NCBI GenBank assembly: GCA_020726505.1
Contig: JAHLEZ010000028.1
Span: 310,001 to 374,000, forward strand
Source of the DNA: Leptodontidium sp. MPI-SDFR-AT-0119
Lineage: Eukaryota > Ascomycota > Leotiomycetes > Helotiales > Leptodontidiaceae
DNA: 64,000 nucleotides
Direction of reading: 5' to 3'
The position numbers were made by a program, and so were the translations under genes. The notes beneath the pieces are model-generated. The model searched no databases. It had not been told where the DNA came from and saw nothing but the letters and a program-made list of their open reading frames with translations. Shown here one piece after another: positions 45,377 to 58,300 of the stretch; within the stretch, counting starts at the first letter, position 1, and every line of letters starts with the position of its first letter.

Positions 45377-47635
45377 ATGTCAGAACCGAGTTTGCGAAGG
45401 AAGAGAAAGCGCGCCAATGTGCGAGCTGATGATGCCCCCGAGCTCAGCCAACATCCAAAGAAACATCACCAAAAAAGCCGACAGAGAACGAGCCATACTG
45501 ATCAGAATTCGGTGAATACCGGTGATGGCAAGCATCGCGGATTACCTCCCACGCAAAAACTCGAGGTCCTTGATATCAATGACCGAGGAAAGATCTACCC
45601 AACAATCCTTCCCAGTCTTGGCCAATCTTCACAATCACCGTCAAATCAAAATCACCTTTTACGAAGCAACCTTTGCAAACGATGTGCCCAGATTCCGCTC
45701 GACACTCTACTGTCGAGGCCGCACAAAACTCAAGCTGGCCAATCAGCGAAGAATCTCAGCCCAGTTCCTAAATGGGAAATTGATTCTTGCTCCTTGTGCA
45801 GCTTGCTATCTTCTACCATGAACCTCGAATACTGGCCAGCTGGGAGAGTGGTGCCGCTCAGAAGCCATTCATCGAACAAATTAGAAGAAAAGACATGGAG
45901 TTCAATCAGTACGAACATGTTGGAAGTCGGGTATAGTACGAGGCTCATCGTATCGCAACCAGAAGGCATAGAAGGTCCTGTTCAAATTATCAAGGGCGGC
46001 ATCGAGATGGGTTACTTTGAGACTGTCAAAAGTTGGATCAACTTCTGTCGAGATAACCATACGAAGATGTGCTCCGTCGAGAGCTTTTCGCCTGTTCAAG
46101 GTCTCAAGTTGATCGATTGTCAGACACTCGACATCATTCTGGCCGAAGGTGTGCCTTACCTGGCATTGAGCTATGTCTGGGGGCCCAGCTCTGCAGCGAC
46201 GTCAATCACAGAATTTGAAGCCCTGCCAAATACAATCAGAGACGCCATTACCGTGACATTGAAGCTTGGGTACCGCTATCTCTGGGTGGACCGGTACTGC
46301 ATCGACCAGGAAAACGACGAAGAAAAATCTGACCAATGCGGAAAGATGGATCAGGTCTATCAGAATGCCGAGCTCACCATCATTGCAGCAGTTGGCGAGG
46401 ACCCGAGCCATGGACTCCCCGGCGTTAGCCTACGAAAAAGGGACCCTCAACATTTGACGGCTTGCGCAAAGATCGGAGATCATTTCTTGATCTCTACCGA
46501 ATTCTCGCCGAGATCAGCAGTCGATGGGACGAAGTGGAAAACTAGGGCTTGGACATATCAGGAAGGTATATTGTCGAGGAGACGACTCGTCTTTACCGAG
46601 AAACAAACGTACTTCGAGTGCTACGGTATGCATTGCAGCGAGTCAGTGCACTTTCCGCTTGAAAGCATGCATAGAAAAGATATGCAAGGTTTTAAAAGTG
46701 ACTTCTGCTCCACAGAAATCGTTGGATTGTATCCAAAAGGTGGCGGGATGTTTCCGAAAAGAGTTGGAACCACCAGTGTTGAGATAGTTCGGCGAATCGA
46801 AGAATACTCCATGCTCGATCTCACAAATCCCTCAGACATTCTGAAGGGAATGCTAGGGATATTCAATGCCTTCCGAAGAGGTCGCTTAGGTATCGATCAC
46901 TGCTCAGGCGTACCGATTTTGCCTCCGACGCGGCGGAGGGGTCAGTCGATTGAAGGGTGGACGCCAACCAAGGGATTCTTTCTTGGATTGTTTTGGGATA
47001 TTAAAGGTCGACCAGAAAGACGGAATGGGTTTCCAAGCTGGTCTTGGACTGGCTGGCATGGCCATGTCAAGTGGGAGTGGACCACTGTCTGGACATGGTC
47101 CGAAATGGACGTTGACGCTGGAGTTCAACTGAGCGTCGAGTTGATAGATGGAAAGGTTCTGAAATGGGAGGAATTTCAAGGAATCGATGCCAAAAGCAAC
47201 ACGCGTCTACCTTTATCCAACATCATCCGTCTTGCGGCATGGACAATAGATATCCTCATTCTTAAACGAGTTCAAGAGAAAGATAAAGATGAGTATAAAG
47301 GTAGGCTAAGGCTAGTGGATGGTGGTTGCCTAGATTGGCGGTTTACATCCACTTCGAGGATCGAATTTCTTCCTGGAAGATTATGCAAGGGCATTATCTT
47401 GGGTCATGATCGCAGCGGGTTTTCCACAGGACCTGCTGTATTGGTTATTGGCAAAGTAAACGAGAGGATGGAACGAATCGGTCTCGGTTGGATTGATCAA
47501 TTGAGTTACAAGAAGTGGAAAAAAAACAATGGGGTTTGGGAGGCCGATGGGAATCCTGGGTTTCTCTGGACAAACCCCAGCTTGCTGGAACCTTTGGAAC
47601 TGGTCAAGTCATGGAAAGAGGTTCGAATTGGTTAG
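45377..47635 (+). CDS. HET-domain protein (second copy)
   Basis: Single-exon gene of 752 aa. A strongly basic N-terminus (MSEPSLRRKRKRANVR) could act in nuclear targeting. A Cys-containing segment follows (LCKRCAQIPLDTL, SCSLCSLLSS). The HET domain at about residues 240-400 shows LIDCQTLDI, VPYLALSYVWG, YRYLWVDRYCIDQ and MDQVYQNAELTIIAAVG. The C-terminal half has no recognised domain but includes PSWSWTGW, common after HET domains. The frame is open upstream to 45341 but only through a TTG, so the ATG at 45377 is used. It differs strongly from the HET gene at 2.7-4.9 kb, so this is not a recent duplicate. Confidence 0.86.
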   Translation: MSEPSLRRKRKRANVRADDAPELSQHPKKHHQKSRQRTSHTDQNSVNTGDGKHRGLPPTQKLEVLDINDRGKIYPTILPSLGQSSQSPSNQNHLLRSNLCKRCAQIPLDTLLSRPHKTQAGQSAKNLSPVPKWEIDSCSLCSLLSSTMNLEYWPAGRVVPLRSHSSNKLEEKTWSSISTNMLEVGYSTRLIVSQPEGIEGPVQIIKGGIEMGYFETVKSWINFCRDNHTKMCSVESFSPVQGLKLIDCQTLDIILAEGVPYLALSYVWGPSSAATSITEFEALPNTIRDAITVTLKLGYRYLWVDRYCIDQENDEEKSDQCGKMDQVYQNAELTIIAAVGEDPSHGLPGVSLRKRDPQHLTACAKIGDHFLISTEFSPRSAVDGTKWKTRAWTYQEGILSRRRLVFTEKQTYFECYGMHCSESVHFPLESMHRKDMQGFKSDFCSTEIVGLYPKGGGMFPKRVGTTSVEIVRRIEEYSMLDLTNPSDILKGMLGIFNAFRRGRLGIDHCSGVPILPPTRRRGQSIEGWTPTKGFFLGLFWDIKGRPERRNGFPSWSWTGWHGHVKWEWTTVWTWSEMDVDAGVQLSVELIDGKVLKWEEFQGIDAKSNTRLPLSNIIRLAAWTIDILILKRVQEKDKDEYKGRLRLVDGGCLDWRFTSTSRIEFLPGRLCKGIILGHDRSGFSTGPAVLVIGKVNERMERIGLGWIDQLSYKKWKKNNGVWEADGNPGFLWTNPSLLEPLELVKSWKEVRIG

Positions 47636-48304
47636 CCATACTGCTTCATGAAATGTATTAAAAGAGCAAAGGAACTCGTCTAAAGACCAGGGTCTTGATG
47701 GTTTAGTTTCCTTCCAATTCAGTCTTCGAAGCCACGAATAACACACGAACAAAAGCAAGACAACTCGACGGAACCAACCAGGTTGACGATTAAAAAAAAA
47801 TCAAATGATCACCAGATACCAAAGCTCTTCAGTAGAGTTAATTACCTATCTTCACACCGCTATTCTTCCACTTGGAACATGAATATGCCTTCAACATCGT
47901 CAATAGTTTCAAACCCTCCTTATGTGGCTCCATTCCTCCCAACTGATGTATGTCTTGCTCGCAATATCTATACTGGAAGCTCTATTCTTCATATTGAAGC
48001 TTTCATGTTTAAAGGGTAGAATAAGTTTGATATCTCAACATGCACGCAAACTCACAGCGATAGAACGGTTCACGTCAATCCAAGCTGCCAAGCCCCTGAA
48101 CTCGGCCAACGCTCCCAACCCCCTGGTGCCCCTTATTCCCGTCCCAACCGCCTCGGCCATAATAACCGAGACCAGCGCGGGGTCCCCACATGCTAGACAT
48201 CATCACTCAGACCTATCATCTCCTCATAATTACTATTCAAACCGAAACTTGTCTCATACTCAACCTTTATCTATGCTCGCTGTAAACCAGAAATTCATTC
48301 AAAT
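47636..48304. other. Intergenic region upstream of the SDHA-like gene
   Basis: 669 bp. Open frames here are Pro/Ser/His-rich and have no domain; the region is read as promoter and leader. Confidence 0.4.
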
Positions 48305-50537
<2,233 letters not shown>

Positions 50538-50938
50538 GTAGACTTTCTAAACTTTAGATGACAATAGATAACGACTGAGAAAGGACATGGGCCCAAATTT
50601 TTCAGCTAATGTAGTTAATCATAAGACACCTATACTGCATAGTCACGCACCTTCAACTCCACGCAAAGTAGATGAACATCCCCCAAAATTTCAAACGGGC
50701 TTTTTCAACGCCAAAATTAGAACCCCAATCTATCTCCTATATCCCTACCACTACCAAATCCCAGAAGATCATTAGATCAGGGGCGAAGTTAACAAAAGCA
50801 GGACGTAGAACACGTTTCTAAATAATACATGGAAATCCATTTCTTCTAGAACAATGATAGCGCTGATTGGGAAGAAACAATAAGTTACTATAAGAAAGAA
50901 TATCTCTTGTTACCGAACGAGTAATCTAACCAATACTC
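50538..50938. other. Convergent intergenic region
   Basis: 401 bp of AT-rich sequence between two stop codons. No gene seen. Confidence 0.4.
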
Positions 50939-51808
50939 TCACGCAAACCAATCAACTCTCTTCTCTTTTCGAGTCAACGACCCAAGCTTCAACTCAATTC
51001 CATCAAGAGCCATTCTCATATCCTTCAAATAGCTCTCCTTATCTTTCAGATCAAAAATATCCCCACCTGCCACTGACGCTTTCAACTCCTCAAGGGTATC
51101 GTTGAGTCTAGCCTGAAACTGCTCAACAAGAATGAGAGTTTCTGTCCGATCTGTATTCATCTTGCCAGTCTTGGTATCTTTCTGTTGTGGAGGGACACGC
51201 GCACTCGCTGGCAATTTTCTGGCTTTTCCCGGGCTCGAGGCTCCAATCCGACTGCTAGTAAATCCAGGGATGAACGGAGTCAAATCATGCAACTCAAACT
51301 CCCCAATCTCAAGACCCTCATCCTGGCCATCAAGAATCTGCTTCTTCAGCTGCATATTCAAGAGCTTCAAATCTCTCAGTGCATCATCCCTCACCGTCGC
51401 CAGTTCATACGCCCCCCTCTCTACAACCTCATACCCAGCCTTCATCATCTTCCTCTCCAACTCAAACCCCTCCACAAACTTCACCTCGGCATCCAAACTC
51501 CCCTTGACATAACTCTCTAACAACTCAACAGCTTTCAGCGCATCCCGCTGTAACTCCATCGTGATATCACCAGGCCAGAGGAGGAGTCTCTGCGCTAGGT
51601 CGCGAAGCGCTGCGTTTCGCTTCAGGGGAGGGACGGACTGGTTTGCTTCTTCCAAGAAGGTGGCTACCACGTACGAGTTTACGAGTGATTGGTGGGCGTA
51701 GGACCGTTGCTGGTAAGCGCTTGTACATGAGTCTACCTCGATGAATTGCTGGATTTTGGTCGGTAGGCTGCTTGGAGGATTCGGTTCTTGAGGATTTCGT
51801 TGAGACAT
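50939..51808 (-). CDS. Unrecognised helical protein
   Basis: Single exon, 289 aa from the ATG MSQRNPQEP; the frame is open upstream to 52066, but that part looks like leader. No membrane segment or signal peptide. Most of the protein is charged and helical (AALRDLAQRLLLWP; FELERKMMKAGYEVVERGAY; LLNMQLKKQIL), with a flexible basic linker (SSPGKARKLPASARVPPQQK) before a final helix pair. Coiled-coil character is likely. It lacks the membrane anchor and phase-2 intron of the four-gene family elsewhere in the window, so I do not group it with them. Confidence 0.6.
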   Translation of the reverse strand: MSQRNPQEPNPPSSLPTKIQQFIEVDSCTSAYQQRSYAHQSLVNSYVVATFLEEANQSVPPLKRNAALRDLAQRLLLWPGDITMELQRDALKAVELLESYVKGSLDAEVKFVEGFELERKMMKAGYEVVERGAYELATVRDDALRDLKLLNMQLKKQILDGQDEGLEIGEFELHDLTPFIPGFTSSRIGASSPGKARKLPASARVPPQQKDTKTGKMNTDRTETLILVEQFQARLNDTLEELKASVAGGDIFDLKDKESYLKDMRMALDGIELKLGSLTRKEKRVDWFA

Positions 51809-52376
51809 TGTATTTGTCGGAATGAAAGATGTGCGGTTCGAGGAGTGGCTTGTGTCCTTGGTTTTGTTAAATAGGAGTCGTTGCGAACAGGAAAAACGGA
51901 AGAGAACAGGGCAGAAATAGGATGGACATTGTTCAGAGCTTGTGACTCGGTCCTTTGTTGTTATGACTGTTAGAAGTAGCAATGAATCAACAGCTAATTG
52001 TTCTACAAATGACTTTGTTTGAATCTTCAAAGAAGCATCACTCTGTAACCAGTAGCCTATATTCACTGTTGATTTCGTTCTCGCTTCTCTGTGAAGTGCG
52101 GGGTAAATTCAGGGGGCGGGGTAGGAAAAATCATGCAGCCATGCGCAAAATTTTCATCATTAAGAAATCTTACACCACGGCGACTAGATTACAAGAGAGA
52201 CAGCTGCAAGATAAGCTTGCATTGAACGACTAAATCTAGCTAATACATAATTCGAAACAGATGTGAGTCAAACGACCCATCGTCAATCAGCACCGTTTCA
52301 GCGACGTCTTAGCAGCTCCAACGGATTTCAGTCAATAGTATAATAATACAGAATGTGGGAATGGATGGAGTTAAAC
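51809..52376. other. Intergenic region
   Basis: 568 bp between the start of the helical protein gene and the stop of the giant wall-protein gene. It must contain the former's promoter. No distinct motif. Confidence 0.4.
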
Positions 52377-55300
52377 TCAGAGGAAAAACGCAATGATCAA
52401 ACTTCCAATAAGCAGAGCAGCCGCGAGACTACCTGTCGCCCTCTTGACGGCGCTGGATGGAACCTGACTGGAAGTCTCCACACTTGGACTGCTGATATCC
52501 GGAGCAGTGTAGTTTGAACCATTGTGATTCACTGTTCCATTCACTGGTACACTTGGGAGGTGATTCTGCTCTGGGGATTCAGGGTGCTCTGATGAGTTGA
52601 TATCAGCGTTCGTAGCCACTGCTGATGTGACAGTGTTCGTAAGTGTTACCACAGAACATGTGGAGCAAGTTTGGAAGACCAAAGGCGTTTCTGCTGACGG
52701 TGCATCACTTGGGCTACTCAAGACTAGAGTCTGGGATTATGTTAGAAAATGAGGATGTGGCTGGAGGGGGCGACCATACCCTTGTCATTGTGACATCCGA
52801 ACGGGGACATTCATAACCTGCTGATGTAATCTGGCAAGTATAACACGCTGGAAGGGTTAGTGAAGAAAAAAAATATGAGTGGCGGGGGTATATACGCTGA
52901 TCTGCTGTTACGTGATCGTACAACTCCTTCGAGTCACTTGTCAATGTCTGAGTGTAGTACATTGTGTCTGTTTGATTGTTAGCTTTGTTTTCACAGAGTA
53001 TTAAGGGGGCCCGCATACCTGTCACGCCATCGTGGACGCTGATCTGCACTGTAATCTCAATAACAATAGTCACAAGAACACCGATGGAACGAGCAGGCTC
53101 AGTGGCTGCTGGCTGTTCAACTTGATTGGCAGGACGAACTGTTGTGTACACATTGATTGTGTTCGTGGTCATGTGGCCAAGTGGGCAATCCTTGACAGTT
53201 GGATGACAGGCCGTGACAGTATATGTTATTGTCGTGTGCACCGTGGAGGTAGTATAGTCAGATGGCGGCAGTGCAGTTGGGTGTGGCTCAGGGGTAACAG
53301 GACAGACTGTCGTGGTAAGCGACATCACTTCTGTTGTGACTTGTCCAGGATGGCAGTCAGTATTTGTCCGATGGCAAGATGTAATTGTCCGAGTCACTTT
53401 TATATAGACCGTACTTGTAGTCCAGCTCGGAGGAGATGTTGGAACATCCTTTCGTGTTGTCGTGAGGATGGGCGTGGAATCTGGCGTGGCTGGACAAACA
53501 GTGGTATACAAAGTAATGACTTTTGTGGTAAACTCCCCAATCGTGCAGGTCGCTATAGCTGGATCGCAAGAAGTAACTATAGATGATGTAGTTGTAACGA
53601 TTGTAGATGTTGACAGTGGTGTTGGGAGGGAAACCTCTGGATTGCTTGATGTGGGCTCGATTGATGGGCCAGTTGTTGCGGCGGGGAAAGAAGGCACAAC
53701 AGAGCTTGGCAGGACTGAGGACAGTGAGTACAACAATCCAGTCGATACAGTCGCAACGGACCCTAGTACAGTAACTAGCGGTGGATTCGAGACAATTACT
53801 GAGCTCTCTCCTCCAGAACTCGAAGGCAGATCAATTTGCTTTGATGAGGGTATTTCACCTGAAGTTTCAGTCATTACCCAGCGAGTGGTTTCTGTGACTG
53901 GGACTATCTGTGAAATTTGACTCGTAGATTCGAGTACCGAGACCTCAGAGCTTAAGATCCTGGTAGATGGCACATCCACACCAGTGCTTGGGCTGGGCAA
54001 TGCGACTTCTATAGTTGAAACATGAGTGACAGAAATGAGAGTAATAGTTGTTGGTTCTTGCACTGTGATAGGGCTGGTGAAGACACCCATTGTGGTCGAC
54101 ACAGGCAGCAAGCTAATTGTGGAGATGGCTAGTGTACTCAGAAATTCGGCCGAAGCTTGACTGGACCGTAGCTGTGCTGTTTCGGTACTTAGAAGTTTGG
54201 TCTCAGAAGGCTCAAGTGTGTAGACTTCGGTGACAATGCCCGGTTCAGAGTAGTATGTTTCCGATTCCGGAATACCAGTCGAAAGTTGAACCGGAGGTTC
54301 CGTTGTAGTTGGGTTATCCGAGGATCTTACGAAGATTTCCGTGGAAGGCCGAGGAATTTCAGTAGTGATTTGGCTGGAAACCTCACTGGTGACTACACCC
54401 GAGCTCACCCGGGAGCCAAAGGTAAGGGTCAGGTTCGTGGATGCGATTGGGCGAGAACTGTAAGGTGCAGTGGAAACCGAGCCGGATGAGCTTTGAGCCA
54501 GCAGGATAGACTCTGTTGATTGCAAGGCCGATGTAGACTCAACGGGTGTGATTACTGTGATTATAGAGATGGAGGATATTTCCGTTGCTATGGAGGAAGA
54601 GAGTTGGAGCGTCGTAGTTAACGAGACACCGACGGAGGCACTCGTGGTGAGTTGATATACAGTTGCGGTCAAGAAATCTTCAGAGGAAACCGAAGACACT
54701 GTTTCGGATAAGGAGGCTCCTGTCAGGGTTCTAGTCAACGCTGGCTCGGAGTTTGGGGTTGAGGACATTGGAGGCTCTTCAGACTCGTTAGTGAAAATAT
54801 CCGTGAGAACATCTGTCTCAGTAACCGATGTTACAGTGCGAATAAAGTCCGGTGTGGAGCTGATGAGTGACGAGGTCGAACCAGGTGCAGAAGTGGTTCC
54901 CGAGATCTCTAGCAGTGAGAGGGTGCTTGAAGCCGTCAAGCTATCAGAGGCAAGTGTGGAAACTTGTCTGCTGCTGCTCTCGCCGAGCATTGTGGAGCGA
55001 GAAGCCAGAGTAAAGTCACTTGTCGTCTCGATGTTGGATGAAGTTCCAGCATAAGAGACAGTGGTGACTGGTTGCAGCATTGTTGAACCTCCTGTGGTGG
55101 ATAATGAAGCCGAAATTTGTGAGCTGCTTTGTGTTGGCGAAATCGCGGAGCCAATAGAAGGTGTTTCAACAAGTATGTCGGTACTGAGTGATGAGGTTCC
55201 AGGATCCAGAGAAACACTCGAGGACAATGCAGAAGCACTCGTGGTCGTTTCTAGTGCAGGTGATATGGTTGAAACATAAGTCGATGTGCCAGGAGTGATC

Positions 55301-58300
55301 AACTCAGTAACAGATACAATAACTGAAGCAGTATAGGACGATGAGGTGACCCCAAGCAAACTGGATGTTTCTCTGCTCGGTGCAGAAGATATCTCGGCTT
55401 GAAGTGATGATTCTTTCGTAAAGGTTTCTGTAAAAACATCTGTGTAAATGACAAAGGAGGAGACATCACTCGAAGATTCAACAAGAGTGGTGGATCCGCC
55501 CGCAGGCTGGGAAATTGAGGACAAAGTTTCGAGCGGTGTACTCAATGTGGACACGCCTGTGACAAACGTGAGAGTGGAAGCGGTAATAGACTGAGAAGAT
55601 CTGAACTCTGCTGATATCGAAATACTCGTTGAAACTAGGAGACTTGTTGATAAATTTGGGGAAGCCGCTATAGTCAGAGTTTGTAGGGAGATCGACGTTT
55701 CAGTGAGCGAGCTGCTAGTTGAAGGTAAGCCGCCAGACATCGAAGTGAAATCGACAGTCGTAGTCTTTACGCCTTCCTGGGAAGGTGTTTGGGTGGAATA
55801 AACAGATAAATCAGACGAAGATGCAGACGCTGAGGTTGATGATGCGAAGTTACTTGCAGAGACTAGAGTCGTAACACTAGATCTTGTAATGCTTGACTGC
55901 GATTCCGCAACTTGAGAGGAGATATCGGTCACATAGGTGCTAGACTTCTCAGACTGTAGGCTGGAAGATAGAAGAGCAGCAGTAGTCGGAGCAAGAGTGC
56001 TAGACGGTTCGACTGTTAGCTCTACCGATTTGGTATAAGACAATCCGCTGTTCGAAGGAAGCTCGGATGATGAGGCTTCGCTAGCGGTGCTCAAGACACT
56101 TGGTAGACCAGTGGTTGGGATGAGAAGAGTAGGGCTTGATTCCGAAGGCTCAATAGTCAAAATATCTGTGGCAATGTCGGTATTGATATCTTCGATTGAC
56201 GAGGCGATAGGGTTGCTTGTCTCTTGAGAACTTTTGGTTGTCAAGCCTATCGAAGATAGCGGAGCGGTCGAGGCGAAAATGGCTGTTTGAGAACTTGACA
56301 AAACCATTGATGATGCTGAAAAAACCTGATCGCGGCTCAACGAAACGATTGAACCGGTCTGGGTGAACAAACTAGTATAAGATGACTGGTATAAGCCAGA
56401 GGTCGATACACTTGAGGAAGAAGTGGGGGTGTTGGTGCCTGTTGGGGCCTCATCTGTAGATGTTTGTTGGCTGATGACACTCATTTGAGGTCTCGACACA
56501 CTAGAAAAAGTCGACGAAACTCCAAGCAACGAAGACCCTGGCTGGGATCGAGTCGTCTCCCCAATTGAAGATACCGTTTGAGCTACGGATATCTCGCTTG
56601 GCGTGAGGGAAGATTGTCCAGATACGACTGTGGTACTAGCCAGCGATGAAACTTCGCCAAAGGAGGTCCTAATTTGTGAAGAAAGACTTGCTGACCTTGA
56701 TTGGCCTGGGATAGAGCTCGTGGTTGTCGATAAAGTCACAGAAGTGCTGTCGATGATGCTCGATGTCTGGATTGTAGACATGGATCCTGTGGAAATAACC
56801 CCGATGGTTGTGCTTGAAGCTCCAATCTCGGATTCGCTATCGGAAATAGTGCTACTTTGAAGTGTGACTGATTCAATTCCAGTGAAAGAAGATCTGGGTG
56901 ATGATATACTTGTAGAATTGGAAAGTACAGATGAAAATGACGCTGTGCTAACAGCTGTTGATTCGCTGAATGGACTCGTCCTGATCTGGGAAGTTGTAAC
57001 TCCTGCAGTTGAACTAAGCAAGCTGGAAATGGCCTCTACCGTGACGGATGAGAGTGATGGATGACTGCTACCCGAGAGGCCAAGGGACGAGGAAGACAAA
57101 ATTGTAGAAACCGAAGTCTGTGCCACAGCGGCTGTCGATGCAGAACCCGACGATTGGCTTTTAGAGTTTGAAAGTGTAGACAAAGGCCGAAGTGAACGAG
57201 TTGCTGTCGCTTCGCTTGATGGTATCGTCTCAATAAAAGATGTCGTGATCTCTTGAATAGATGTATCAGAGCCGGAAATGATGGCAGCTGTGACGGAGAA
57301 GCTTGGAGGGGAAAGGCTGCTACTTGAAGAGGTTCCACCGGTGAGGGAAGACAGGATAGTGGATACCAAAGTCTGAGAACTTGTTCCCATTGATGAGGCA
57401 CCCACAGATAGTGCAGATGATAGAGAGAGCGAGATCCTCCGTGCAAGGACCGATACATCGCTGCTTGTAGATCCAAGGTTGTTTGTACTGTGCACTGACT
57501 GCGAACTGGCTGTCGACTCCGTCGACAAAATTGACGGTACAGTGGATGCGATTACCGGAGATGTCGAGATAGAAGATTCTTCTGTAAAAACTTCGGTAAT
57601 GATTTCTGTGTTGAAATCCGAGGAAAATGAACTGGCCGCTGTTGTTGTTCCCACAGACTCTTGTAGATTGGTTGAAGAAAATGACATAGGGGTAGAAACA
57701 CCGGAAGATGGTTGGCTTGTGCTGCTAGAGTATGGTACAGATACAGAAGGCGAGAATGAGATGCTGGAAATCGAAGATAGATCTGTGCTTAGCAGAGAGA
57801 CGCTGGCCGGTATCGTCGTCTGCGAACCTAAAGCCGGTAAGGTCAAGGTTGATAGACTTGCCGTAGTAAGACCTGATAACGATAAAGTTTCCGAGCTTGT
57901 TAATGATGGTAGCAAAGAAGAAGTGAGGACACCAAAGGAACTCAGAGAGAGGGCCATTGTAGAAGTTGGTTGAAGGGTCGAAATTGTTGATTCACCGATG
58001 CTAGATGTTTGCTCAGCCAAAGTGGACGTACTTCGACTGAAGAAAAGACTGGAAAGCGAAACGAACAACCCCACAGTGCTTGAAGATATAGCAGTCTCGG
58101 ATAGAGCGCTCGTGGATCCTGAGTTTGTCTCTGAAGAAGTGGCCGTGGATGTCGAAGTGGCCGAATCTCCTTGGCTTGTAGACATAGATGAAGTACCCAA
58201 GGATTGATCGAAACCAGATGATCCCGTGATGATGGAACTTTTCAACACGAATGTGGTAGTGAGTGAAGCCTGGAGTTGATTGATTGATGATGGGCTGGAG

